22,803 nt of DNA from 9FT-COMBO-53-11 sp040900215 (GCA_040900215.1 JBBDZL010000013.1:1-22803), one strand, 5' to 3'. Shown: positions 6,602 through 13,429, counted from the stretch's first letter. The notes: generated by a model not told the origin, from the letters alone. Numbers and translations: made by a program.

Positions 6602-7807
6602 ATGATCTGGGCCCCCTTCCTGCATCTCTACCAGCCCCCGACCCAATTTCCGGCCGTGCTCAAAAAGATCGCCGAAGAATCTTATGTCCCGCTAGTCTCC
6701 TTTCTGGAGAGAAATCCCCGGTCAAAGGCCACCATCAACATCAACGCCTCCCTGACCGAACAGTTGGCGAAGCTCGGCTACGAAGATGTACTCTCCGGCC
6801 TCCGGCGGCTGGCGGAAAAAGGGCAGGTGGAGCTGACCGGTTCGGCGGCCTACCATCCCCTTCTTTCCCGGATTCCTTTTTCCGAAATCAGCCGGCAGGT
6901 GCGGCTGAACGAGGAGATCAACCGGGAGTATTTCGGCGGAGTTTACAAGCCGCGGGGCTTCTTCCCTCCCGAAATGGCCTACTCCAAAAAGGTGGGGGAG
7001 GCGGTCGCCGAGCTCGGCTACGAGTGGATTTTGGCCGAGGAATTTTGCTCCTCCCACCACCCGCCCCGTTTTGACCGGATCTACCGGCTGGACAAACTTA
7101 ACTTATCAGTTATCTTTCGCCAGCGGGAGCTTTCTTTGGCGATTGCATTTAACCGGATCAATTCGGCGGAGGAGTTCGCGGCCTTGGCCGCCAAAGAACT
7201 GAAAGAGGGAGATTTTATCCTGGCGGCCCTGGACGGGGAGACTTTCGGCCACCACCACAAGGATGGCTTCGAGATTTTGGAAGGGATTTACTCCCGATTT
7301 GAGAGCGCGACTATCTCCGAACTGGCGGGGCGTTATCCCAAAGGAGAAGAGAACGATCCGCTGGAATCGACTTGGGCGGCAAGTTATGAGGATTGCAAAA
7401 AGGGCTTGATCTATCCGCGCTGGGACAATCCCGGCAGCCCTTTGCATACCAAGCAGTGGGAGCTTTACCGGCTGGCGCTGACGGTAGTTACTGATTACGT
7501 CCACCAGATTCCCACGAAGATGCTGGACGGCAAGACCCGGAGGGCACACCTCACCGCCGACCAGCGGAAATGGCTCAAGGCGCGGGAGCTGCTGGATCGG
7601 GGCCTGCACTCCGACCAGTTTTGGTGGGCCTCCCACAACCCCCACTGGCACCCGGCGATGGTGGAGCGGGGAGCGGACCTCCTTCTGAAAGCGGTCCTTG
7701 CCACTCCCGAAACTTCGGAAATGGAGATCCGCCGGGCCAAGGAGCTTTACCAAGAGATTACGACCGAAGGGGTTAAGCGGTACGGGACCGAGCCGATTAT
7801 TGGGTAA
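6602..7807 (+). CDS. glycoside hydrolase family 57 protein
   Basis: This 401-residue protein belongs to GH57, whose members act on alpha-glucans (alpha-amylases, 4-alpha-glucanotransferases, branching enzymes). The first family motif is HLYQPP (8-13). GFFPPEMAY (119-127) carries Glu124, the likely nucleophile, and LAALDGETFGHH (208-219) carries Asp211, the likely acid/base. HSDQFWWAS near residue 336 is conserved with the neighbouring paralogue. It is shorter than typical amylases and lacks extra C-terminal domains, so the exact activity is open. It is cytoplasmic by lack of a signal peptide. It is followed by a paralogue and lies downstream of glgA, pointing to storage-glucan metabolism. Confidence 0.88.
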   Translation: MIWAPFLHLYQPPTQFPAVLKKIAEESYVPLVSFLERNPRSKATININASLTEQLAKLGYEDVLSGLRRLAEKGQVELTGSAAYHPLLSRIPFSEISRQVRLNEEINREYFGGVYKPRGFFPPEMAYSKKVGEAVAELGYEWILAEEFCSSHHPPRFDRIYRLDKLNLSVIFRQRELSLAIAFNRINSAEEFAALAAKELKEGDFILAALDGETFGHHHKDGFEILEGIYSRFESATISELAGRYPKGEENDPLESTWAASYEDCKKGLIYPRWDNPGSPLHTKQWELYRLALTVVTDYVHQIPTKMLDGKTRRAHLTADQRKWLKARELLDRGLHSDQFWWASHNPHWHPAMVERGADLLLKAVLATPETSEMEIRRAKELYQEITTEGVKRYGTEPIIG

Positions 7808-7809
7808 CG

Positions 7810-7872
7810 ATGTACTGGGCTAACTTTTTATTTTCGAACGTCGTGAGAAAAGATGGAGTTAGCAACATCTGA
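7810..7872 (+). pseudogene. duplicated 5' end of the second GH57 gene
   Basis: The first 21 bases, starting ATGTACTGGGCTAAC, match the start of the next GH57 gene (7878-7898) at 20 of 21 positions. Here the frame runs MYWANFLFSNVV and stops after 20 codons. It is most simply a partial duplication or an abandoned start; a leader peptide is possible but nothing else supports it. Confidence 0.5.
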
Positions 7873-7877
7873 ATATT

Positions 7878-9260
7878 ATGTACTGGGCTAACTTCTTACA
7901 TTTCTATCAACCGCCGACCCAGAAGAAGTTTTGGGTGGACCGGATTACCGAGGAATCCTACCGAAGAGTGCTGAAGGGATTACTCGACCACCCAACGGCT
8001 CGGGTAACCCTGAATATCAACGGGGTTCTATTGGATCTTTGGGAAGAATATGACCATCAAGATGTGATCGAGATGGTCAAGCAGCTGCTTGACCGGGGCC
8101 AGATCGAACTGACCGGCTCGGCCAAATTCCACCCGCTTTTGCCAAAGATTCCCAAGGACGAGATCAAGCGCCAGATCGAGCTGAACGCGGAAACTCTAAA
8201 GAAATACTTCGGCGACTATCAACCGAAAGGCTTTTTCCCTCCCGAAATGGCCTACGACGCGGTGGTCGCAAAAGTCGCGAAGGAGATGGGCTTTTCTTGG
8301 ATTATCGCCGAAGAGCTCTCCTATCCTGCCTCCGCCGAGGCTTCGGCGGACAGGTCCGGAAAGGTGGCTTACGATCGGATTTATCAGGAACAGGAAACCG
8401 GCATCACGATTTTCTTCCGGGAGCGGGAGACTTCTTACAAAATTCTTTCCGGCCAGCTGGGGACGGGGAAGCTCTTTTTAGAGGCGTTGGGCGACCGCCC
8501 CGGCAAGAACGGATATCTCCTGACGGCGATGGACGGAGAGACCTTCGGCCACCACCGGCCGGGGATGGATCGGGCGCTGATTGAGCTAATGACTCTGCCG
8601 GAGCTTTCCACCGTCCTGATCTCCGAATTGCCGGAGAAGTTTCCCCAAGTCGAAGTGGTGGAACCGCGCCCTTCCACTTGGGCGCTGATGGAGAAGGATC
8701 TGGAGAAGAAATTGCCGTTTGCCCGTTGGGACGATCCTGAAAACGAGATTCAGCAGCTTCAGTGGGAACTCACGGACTTGGCGATCGCCACGGCCCGAAA
8801 TTCTAACCCGTCGGGTTCTACAGGAGAAAATGGTCAATGGGGGAAGGCAAGGGAGATGCTGGACCGGGCAATTCATTCCGACCAGTACTGGTGGGCGTCG
8901 GCCCGGCCCTGGTGGTCGCTGGAGATGGTCGAGCGGGGGGCGTTCGAACTGAAAGAAACGGTCTTGGCTGTCCCCGATGTTCCCGAAGAAGTAAAGGAAA
9001 AAGCCCGGGAATTGTATTTTGGAATCATCACCACCGGTTTTGCTTGGCAGAGGAGCGGGAAAGTGGAAGAAATTGCCAAGGCGGAAGACGAGGAGGTGCG
9101 AATGCACACCGACGCGGCCTTGGGCGGCTTGCCCAAGCCGGAAGTTGAAAAAATGATTGCGCACATTCGGCAGGAGATGGAAGAGGTGGCGCAAAAGAAA
9201 GAGTTTGAGCGGGCGGCCCAGCTTCGCGACCGCATCCGAGAGTTGGAGGAATATCTTTAA
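7878..9260 (+). CDS. GH57 glycoside hydrolase with C-terminal UVR motif
   Basis: This 460-residue paralogue of the preceding gene has HFYQPP (8-13), GFFPPEMAY with Glu123, and LTAMDGETFGHH with Asp219, so the GH57 catalytic pair is kept. Past about residue 400, where the paralogue ends, it has a charged linker and then a UVR-like helical hairpin (about 420-460) reading EEVAQKKEFERAAQLRDRI. UVR motifs are known from UvrB/UvrC and ClpC/McsA, where they mediate protein contacts. Two palindromic repeats sit in frame: 8325-8354 (PASAEASADR) and about 8805-8817 (NSNPSGSTG). The first is missing from the paralogue, which joins directly to FDRIY. The start copies the 7810 sequence. Glucan-acting enzyme; precise reaction not readable. 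Confidence 0.87.
   Translation: MYWANFLHFYQPPTQKKFWVDRITEESYRRVLKGLLDHPTARVTLNINGVLLDLWEEYDHQDVIEMVKQLLDRGQIELTGSAKFHPLLPKIPKDEIKRQIELNAETLKKYFGDYQPKGFFPPEMAYDAVVAKVAKEMGFSWIIAEELSYPASAEASADRSGKVAYDRIYQEQETGITIFFRERETSYKILSGQLGTGKLFLEALGDRPGKNGYLLTAMDGETFGHHRPGMDRALIELMTLPELSTVLISELPEKFPQVEVVEPRPSTWALMEKDLEKKLPFARWDDPENEIQQLQWELTDLAIATARNSNPSGSTGENGQWGKAREMLDRAIHSDQYWWASARPWWSLEMVERGAFELKETVLAVPDVPEEVKEKARELYFGIITTGFAWQRSGKVEEIAKAEDEEVRMHTDAALGGLPKPEVEKMIAHIRQEMEEVAQKKEFERAAQLRDRIRELEEYL
8325..8354. repeat. in-frame palindromic element A
   Basis: CCGCCGA pairs with TCGGCGG around a short loop, with outer CCTG/CAGG pairs. It adds roughly PASAEASADR to the protein. The adjacent GH57 paralogue lacks it at the aligned position. 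Palindromic elements encoding this peptide recur in CPR genomes to my recollection. Confidence 0.7.
8801..8823. repeat. in-frame palindromic element B
   Basis: AACCC (8805-8809) pairs with GGGTT (8813-8817) across a three-base loop, bordered by TTCT on both sides. It encodes SNPSGS in a loop where the paralogue has an unrelated sequence. Confidence 0.45.
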
Positions 9261-9321
9261 CATACGCTAGAGTCAGAAATGTACGGCCGAAGAAACGACC
9301 TAGCATTTTGAGGAAAACAAA

Positions 9322-10209
9322 ATGAAAAAGTTTGAAGCGCTGTTCAAAAAGGTTAATTTTCATCCGCAAAAGGCCTTTCGGAAGGGGCCTAGGGTTTGGG
9401 TAATTGGAGGAGATTTGGAAGGAAAGCCGGCGGTCTTCAAAACGCCCTTTGGGGGAGAGGGCAAGGAGACCGTTTTGGACGAGCACCTGCGCCGGGAAGC
9501 CCTGTTTTTGGAGTCTGCCCCGGCCTACCTTGTTTCCCATCTCCCGATCCTCTACCGACAGGGCAAGGAGGAGCGTTTCTGGTACCTCGTCGAGTGGGTT
9601 CAACCCGGAGTTCCGCAGTCGCTGGAATCCAGTGATTTCTTGATGGCGGATACATTTTTTACTCTGGATAATTTGGAGTGGGTTTTGGAGGTTTTAGAGG
9701 GTCTGCGAAAGATGTCTTTGGAGCTGCCGGGCGAGTTCAAAAAAGACCTGAATCAGACCGCCTACGAACTCTCCTCCTACCGCCGGCTCTTGGAGCCCCA
9801 GGGGCGCCAATTTTTCGCCGAGCCGAAGGTCTGGGAGAAGATTACGGACTTCTTGGACGCGGCGGAGCCGGCCTACAACCGCTTCAACCAAACGACCGTT
9901 ACCCACCACGAGTTCTACGGTTCCCAGATACTTTCGTCTATCGATAGCTTCAAACTATGCGACTGGGAGAATGTGGGCTGGGGGCATCCTCTGCGCGATT
10001 TTACCTCGCTTTGGATTCGAGCCTTTAAGCACCCTGCTTGGCAAAAGGATTTTTTGGCTAAGTTTCACGCCCGCGCGGGGATGGAGGATAACGATTTCGA
10101 TACTCTTTTCGGCGTCGAGAAGATTCTGCAGAACTTCGGCAACCTCGGTTTGCCGGAGTTGGGGGGAGAAGATTTCTTCCGCAATTGCATCGTTGAGGTT
10201 ATCAGCTAA
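9322..10209 (+). CDS. APH-fold protein with altered catalytic loop
   Basis: This 295-residue protein looks like the aminoglycoside/choline kinase superfamily. AVFKTPF holds the candidate ATP lysine (40). The catalytic loop reads THHEFYGSQIL (194-204), with glutamate for the canonical aspartate and glutamine for asparagine. LCDWENVGWG (212-221) keeps the second metal aspartate (214), and LRDFTSLW follows as in the family. The D-to-E change suggests weak or no phosphotransfer, or an adapted site. GAGGAAAA before ATG is a usable Shine-Dalgarno. It follows the GH57 genes by 61 bases and is only distantly similar to the APH-fold protein at 4238. Substrate unknown. Confidence 0.7.
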   Translation: MKKFEALFKKVNFHPQKAFRKGPRVWVIGGDLEGKPAVFKTPFGGEGKETVLDEHLRREALFLESAPAYLVSHLPILYRQGKEERFWYLVEWVQPGVPQSLESSDFLMADTFFTLDNLEWVLEVLEGLRKMSLELPGEFKKDLNQTAYELSSYRRLLEPQGRQFFAEPKVWEKITDFLDAAEPAYNRFNQTTVTHHEFYGSQILSSIDSFKLCDWENVGWGHPLRDFTSLWIRAFKHPAWQKDFLAKFHARAGMEDNDFDTLFGVEKILQNFGNLGLPELGGEDFFRNCIVEVIS

Positions 10210-10243
10210 CACCGAGACTCGGGTACCGAATGTTTCCTGGGTA

Positions 10244-10272
10244 TTGACTTTATCAATTGGGAGCTTTAAGAT
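10244..10272 (+). promoter_or_regulatory. promoter of the secE-nusG operon
   Basis: TTGACT (10244-10249), a 17-base spacer and TAAGAT (10267-10272) predict a start near 10279. The leader then holds a five-pair hairpin GACTC/GAGTC (10279-10298) followed by seven T residues that run into the secE ATG. Confidence 0.65.
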
Positions 10273-10305
10273 GGACTTGACTCGGCGCGCAAAGAGTCTT
10301 TTTTT

Positions 10306-10491
10306 ATGGTTAAGATAATCGGTTTTCTAAAAGAATCCTGGGCGGAACTGAAGAAAGTGGTTTGGCCGTCCCGGAAGAAAACGGTCCGTTTGACGCTTGC
10401 CGTGCTGGCGATTACGTTCGGCGTCGCGGGGTTTACCGCAGTGCTAGACTATCTTTTTAGTAGAATGTTGGATTTCTTAGTCTCTCGATAA
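10306..10491 (+). CDS. secE: preprotein translocase subunit SecE
   Basis: This 61-residue protein has the short bacterial SecE layout: an amphipathic helix FLKESWAELKKVVWPSRKKT (residues 6-25) followed by one transmembrane helix (about 28-52). The W-P-S/T motif is the family hallmark. SecE clamps SecY in the membrane translocon. Its TAA is one base before the nusG ATG, the universal secE-nusG order. There is only a weak AAAGAG before the start, and seven T residues directly precede ATG. Confidence 0.95.
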   Translation: MVKIIGFLKESWAELKKVVWPSRKKTVRLTLAVLAITFGVAGFTAVLDYLFSRMLDFLVSR

Positions 10492-10492
10492 A

Positions 10493-11023
10493 ATGGAACC
10501 CGGATTACACTGGTACGTCGTCCATACTTATTCCGGCCACGAACAGAAGGTGGCGGATGCTTTAAAGCAACGGTTGGAGGCCTTCGGCCTCAAGGACCAA
10601 ATTACCGATATCCTGGTCCCGACCCAGGAAAAGATCGTGATCGACGCCGGCAAGAAGAAAACGATTCGGGAGCGGCTCTTTCCGGGCTACGTGATGGTGC
10701 AGATGATCCTGACCAACGAGACTTGGGGAGCGGTCCGGAACACGACCGGCGTGACCGGTTTCGTGGGGGCGGGAGCAAAACCAACCCCCCTGCCGCCCCA
10801 CGAGGTGGACGCGATTCTCAAGTTCACCAAGCTGTCGGCGCCGAAGTTCGAACTGAAGTTCAGCGTCGGGGAAACGGTCAAGGTGATCGACGGACCGTTC
10901 ACCGATTTCCTCGGGAAAGTGGACGAGATTGATGAGGAAAAAGGCAAGGTTAAGGTGCTGGTGTCCGTCTTCGGCCGCGAAACCCCGATTGAATTAGACT
11001 TTTTACAGGTCAGTCGCCTGTAA
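10493..11023 (+). CDS. nusG: transcription termination/antitermination factor NusG
   Basis: This 176-residue protein has the NGN domain (HWYVVHTYSGHEQKVADAL, then RLFPGYVMVQM and VRNTTGVTGFVG) and a C-terminal KOW domain (VGETVKVIDGPFTDFLGKV, residues about 121-145), ending in the usual acid-rich strand. NusG binds RNA polymerase and couples it to Rho or the ribosome. It starts one base after the secE stop, so the two are translationally coupled. Its stop codon lies inside an 11-pair inverted repeat (10999-11027) that borders an inserted four-helix-bundle gene. Confidence 0.97.
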   Translation: MEPGLHWYVVHTYSGHEQKVADALKQRLEAFGLKDQITDILVPTQEKIVIDAGKKKTIRERLFPGYVMVQMILTNETWGAVRNTTGVTGFVGAGAKPTPLPPHEVDAILKFTKLSAPKFELKFSVGETVKVIDGPFTDFLGKVDEIDEEKGKVKVLVSVFGRETPIELDFLQVSRL

Positions 11024-11027
11024 AAAG
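10999..11027. repeat. perfect inverted repeat over the nusG stop
   Basis: CTTTTTACAGG (10999-11009) and CCTGTAAAAAG (11017-11027) are exact reverse complements separated by seven bases. The right arm contains the nusG TAA and abuts the heptamer array of the inserted gene. It may mark the insertion boundary or form an RNA hairpin. Confidence 0.65.
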
Positions 11028-11054
11028 TTAGAGCTTAGATGGTAGATCTTAGAG
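11027..11054 (+). repeat. left heptamer array of the first four-helix-bundle locus
   Basis: Four consecutive seven-base units read GTTAGAG, CTTAGAT, GGTAGAT, CTTAGAG. The ATG of the four-helix-bundle gene (11039) lies inside the array. The array is inverted relative to 11395-11430. Confidence 0.7.
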
Positions 11055-11413
11055 GGTACAACTTCGAGAAGCTCAATATCTACCAGCGATCTCTAAGCCT
11101 GGTTGAGGAAGTTTATCGCTTGACGAAGGAATGGCCGAAGGAGTACCTTTTCGATCTCACTTCGCAGTTTAGGAGAGCGGCACTCTCAATTCCTCTAAAC
11201 GTTGCGGAAGGTTCCGGGAGAGCTGGTAAAGAAGCGGCTAGGTTCGCCGCAATTGCTCGGGGGTCGGTCCAGGAGTGCATCCCAATCATTGAGACTTCGA
11301 GGCGTTTAGGGTTAATCGATGGTGGAGTTTACCAGAGGTTGTATGATGAGTTGACAGAGCTCTCTAAGATGTTAAGTGCTTTGCAAAAGCGCAATCTAAG
11401 TTCTAAGCTCTAA
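11039..11413 (+). CDS. four-helix-bundle protein (23S rRNA intervening-sequence protein family)
   Basis: This 124-residue protein matches the small four-helix-bundle family (TIGR02436/S23 type): FEKLNIYQRSLSLVEEVYRLT, then FDLTSQFRRAALSIPLNVAEGSGR (residues about 38-61), then RFAAIARGSVQECIPIIETS and a final helix. The xNVAEGSGR motif is typical. Members were first seen in 23S rRNA intervening sequences; their function is unknown. Here the gene lies between nusG and rplK, normally adjacent, and is bounded by inverted heptamer arrays, the left one covering its start and the right one its stop. No Shine-Dalgarno is seen; coupling to nusG, 15 bases upstream, is likely. It looks like an inserted element carried in a ribosomal operon. 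Confidence 0.9.
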   Translation: MVDLRGYNFEKLNIYQRSLSLVEEVYRLTKEWPKEYLFDLTSQFRRAALSIPLNVAEGSGRAGKEAARFAAIARGSVQECIPIIETSRRLGLIDGGVYQRLYDELTELSKMLSALQKRNLSSKL

Positions 11414-11430
11414 GTTTCTAAGATCTAACA
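11395..11430 (+). repeat. right heptamer array of the first four-helix-bundle locus
   Basis: Five units of consensus TCTAAGN (TCTAAGT, TCTAAGC, TCTAAGTT, TCTAAGA, TCTAACA) run from the last codons of the four-helix-bundle gene to the base before the rplK ATG. They are the reverse complement of the left-array units. They displace any Shine-Dalgarno of rplK; TAAGAT at 11419-11424 could act as a -10. Confidence 0.75.
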
Positions 11431-11853
11431 ATGGCTAAGAAAGTTAAAGCGACGGTAAAAATCAATATCTCGGCCGGTGAGGCCACCCCCGCCCCGCCCG
11501 TTGGTCCTGCCTTGGGCCAGCACGGGGTGGCGATCATGGATTTCTGCAAGGCCTACAACGAGAAAACCTCTTCTCTCAGGGGCCAGGTCATTCCGGCGGT
11601 GGTGACGATCTATGAGGATCGGACTTTCACCTTTGTGACCAAAACTTCGCCCACTTCATCCCTAATCAAAAAAGCCGCCGGAGTGGAAAAGGGTTCGGGA
11701 GCGGTTCCCAAAGAGAAGGCTGGCAAGATCACCCGCCAGCAGGCGCGGGAAATTGCCGAGCAGAAAATGGTGGACCTGAACGCTAAGGATATCGAATCCG
11801 CCGTCAAGATCATCGAAGGCCAGGCGCGGAGCATGGGAATCGACGTCGAATAA
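11431..11853 (+). CDS. rplK: 50S ribosomal protein L11
   Basis: This 140-residue protein has the N-terminal domain with PAPPVGPALGQHGVAIMDFCKAYN (residues 18-41) and the C-terminal rRNA-binding domain with TSSLIKKAAGVEKGSG and a terminal GQARSMGI. L11 forms the GTPase-associated centre with 23S rRNA and L10-L12. Full family length. The start directly follows the TCTAAG heptamer array, with no Shine-Dalgarno. rplA starts two bases after its stop. Confidence 0.97.
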   Translation: MAKKVKATVKINISAGEATPAPPVGPALGQHGVAIMDFCKAYNEKTSSLRGQVIPAVVTIYEDRTFTFVTKTSPTSSLIKKAAGVEKGSGAVPKEKAGKITRQQAREIAEQKMVDLNAKDIESAVKIIEGQARSMGIDVE

Positions 11854-11855
11854 TC

Positions 11856-12725
11856 ATGGGCGGAAGAAAGACCAAACTCATTTCAGCCGAAGAAGAAACT
11901 CCTAAAGCAAAGTCGCCGGAAAAGTTGAGCAAAGCGAAATCTCAGCCAAAGGCGGATGCGCCTCTGGAGCACGCCTCGGGCGGAAAGGCACCGGAGAAGA
12001 AGGCCAAAAGGCCCGTCGGCCCACGGATAAAAAAGGTGCGGGGCAAGAAATATCAGGAAGCCAAGAAGAGAGTCGAGCCCCGCGCTTATGCGGCGGAGGA
12101 AGCGATTAAGCTGGTTAAAGAAACTTCGACCACCGAGTTCGACGCGGCGGTGGACGTTCATATTAATTTGGGTCTTGAGAAAGATAAACCCGAGCACCAG
12201 CTGCGGAGTTTCCTCGCCCTTCCCCACGGAACCGGAAAAACGGTAAAAGTTTTGGTTTTTGCCGAAGGAGAACCGGCCAAGAAAGCCCAAGAAGCCGGCG
12301 CCGATCTGATCGGAGATGAAGCCTTGATCGAGAGTATTGCCCAAGGCAAGCTTCCCGATATCGACGCAGTAGTAGCCACGCCGGCCTTTATGCCCAGACT
12401 GGCCCCCATCGCCCGCTTCCTTGGTCCCAAGGGGCTGATGCCGACGCCGAAAACGGGGACGGTCGTCGAAGATCCTGCGTTGATGGTTAAGGAGTTTAAG
12501 CAGGGGCGGATTGAGATTAGGACCGAAGCCGCCGCCCCGATTGTTCACCTCTCGATCGGCCGGGTTTCTTCTCCCGACGCGGAGCTGCTGGCGAACCTGA
12601 AAGCGGTGGTGGCGGAGCTGAATCGGCTCAAGCCCGCCAAGATCTCTGGCGTTTATCTCCAATCGCTTTTTCTGGCGCCGACGATGGGACCGAGCATCAA
12701 GGTCGATCTTGCTACTTTAAGTTAG
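11856..12725 (+). CDS. rplA: 50S ribosomal protein L1 with N-terminal extension
   Basis: The L1 body starts near residue 62 (GKKYQEAKKRVEPRAYAAEEA) and carries ALPHGTGKTVKV, ADLIGDEALIE and FLGPKGLMPTPKTGT, all standard. L1 forms the mobile stalk at the E site and binds its own mRNA in many bacteria. The total of 289 residues exceeds the usual length of about 230 because of a Lys/Ala/Pro-rich extension of about 60 residues. Part of the extension (KLSKAKS and HASGGKA, 11920-11989) is encoded by a split copy of the palindromic repeat found in rplL. It starts two bases after rplK; the rplJ promoter lies in its last codons. Confidence 0.96.
   Translation: MGGRKTKLISAEEETPKAKSPEKLSKAKSQPKADAPLEHASGGKAPEKKAKRPVGPRIKKVRGKKYQEAKKRVEPRAYAAEEAIKLVKETSTTEFDAAVDVHINLGLEKDKPEHQLRSFLALPHGTGKTVKVLVFAEGEPAKKAQEAGADLIGDEALIESIAQGKLPDIDAVVATPAFMPRLAPIARFLGPKGLMPTPKTGTVVEDPALMVKEFKQGRIEIRTEAAAPIVHLSIGRVSSPDAELLANLKAVVAELNRLKPAKISGVYLQSLFLAPTMGPSIKVDLATLS
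11920..11989 (+). repeat. split copy of the rplL palindromic repeat
   Basis: Bases 11920-11940 match 13451-13471 in rplL at 20 of 21 positions, and 11972-11989 match 13473-13490 at 16 of 18. Between the halves lie 31 extra bases containing a further GCGGATGCGCC-type partial palindrome. Confidence 0.6.
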
Positions 12726-12737
12726 ATCGGGTATAGT
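12709..12737 (+). promoter_or_regulatory. promoter of rplJ-rplL
   Basis: TTGCTA (12709-12714) inside the end of rplA, a 17-base spacer and TATAGT (12732-12737) predict a start near 12744, giving the L10 leader its own transcript. Confidence 0.6.
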
Positions 12738-12796
12738 AAGAAGTTGTCCAAAGACCGCGAGGGCCGAAAGGCTTAATCATCTCGCCGAGGAATGTA

Positions 12797-12877
12797 CTGG
12801 TTGTCTGGTGGTCTGGTTGTTCAGTTGTCTGGCTCGAAACTAAAAAACCAGAAAACTAAATAACTAGACAACTAATT
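12797..12877. repeat. inverted octamer arrays inside the L10 leader
   Basis: The left array has units CTGGTTGT, CTGGTGGT, CTGGTTGT, TCAGTTGT and a partial CTGG (12797-12832). After five bases the right array has AACTAAAA, AACCAGAA, AACTAAAT, AACTAGAC, AACTAATT (12838-12877). The arrays are inverted relative to each other and can form a long RNA helix with G-U pairs. No ORF lies between them. Confidence 0.75.
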
Positions 12878-12878
12878 T

Positions 12879-12903
12879 CCTCGGGATAGCCGAGGTTTTT
12901 TAT
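12879..12903 (+). terminator. attenuator terminator before rplJ
   Basis: CCTCGG (12879-12884) pairs with CCGAGG (12890-12895) around GATAG, followed by TTTTTTATT. Its 5' arm can instead pair with 12785-12790. Confidence 0.75.
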
Positions 12904-12907
12904 TGGA

Positions 12908-13429
12908 ATGATCAAAGAGGAAAAAGTCCAACAAGTTGAAGAGTTAGCCAAAGAAGCGACGGAATCCGGGGCGGTGGTCTTCTCCGATTACTCCGGATTA
13001 ACGGTGACCGAGATGTCGGAACTCCGCAAGAGGCTTTCCGCTCTAGGCGCCGATCTGCGAGTGGTTAAGAATACCCTTCTCAACTTGGCAATGGAAAAAG
13101 CTAACTTTCAGATTGAGGGGCTGGAAGGCCCGACCGCGGCGCTTTTCTCCCGATCGGCCGATCCGATCGAAAGTATTAAGATCCTTGTTTCCTATCTCAA
13201 AGAAAAAGCGAAGGGAGAGGTAAAGTTCGGGTTTTTTGAGAAAGCCAAAACGGCGGCCGAGGGGATTTTGGAATTGGCAGCTCTCCCGGGCAAAGCGGTC
13301 CTGCAAGCCCAATTGGTCTCCCGGCTATCATCCCCGATTTACAAGCTAGCGTATGTTTTATCGGCTCAGCATCAAAAGATAGTAATGGTTTTGGATCAGA
13401 TTTCAAAGACGAGGGGGGGTGTTCAATAA
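12908..13429 (+). CDS. rplJ: 50S ribosomal protein L10
   Basis: This 173-residue protein starts KEEKVQQVEELAKEATESGAVVFSDYSGLTVTEMSELRKRL and continues with VVKNTLLNLAME, ending in the helix that binds L7/L12 dimers (YVLSAQHQKIVMVLDQIS). L10 is the base of the L12 stalk and the probable ligand of its own leader RNA. It follows the attenuator by only four bases and has no clear Shine-Dalgarno. Its TAA overlaps the rplL ATG (TAATG). Confidence 0.96.
   Translation: MIKEEKVQQVEELAKEATESGAVVFSDYSGLTVTEMSELRKRLSALGADLRVVKNTLLNLAMEKANFQIEGLEGPTAALFSRSADPIESIKILVSYLKEKAKGEVKFGFFEKAKTAAEGILELAALPGKAVLQAQLVSRLSSPIYKLAYVLSAQHQKIVMVLDQISKTRGGVQ

Larger units (their letters stand above)
12744..12907 (+). 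ncRNA. L10 leader RNA with an inserted repeat hairpin
   Basis: The leader shows the expected 5' part (GTCCAAAGACCGCGAGGG, then a GGCC-GAAA-GGCT hairpin) and ends in an attenuator upstream of rplJ. CCGAGGAA (12785-12792) is exactly complementary to TTCCTCGG (12877-12884), which also forms the terminator stem, so pairing alternatives exist. In related leaders L10-L12 binding is known to control this choice. Here about 80 bases of inverted octamer repeats separate the two partners. Confidence 0.75.

Noticed and set aside
8586..9263. Long minus-strand reading frames opposite the GH57 genes
   Set aside because: They are shadows of GC-rich coding sequence with no start signals and no family resemblance.
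10279..10305. Transcription attenuator immediately before secE
   Set aside because: Seven T residues follow a GACTC/GAGTC stem, but only five pairs with a 10-base loop; too weak to claim.
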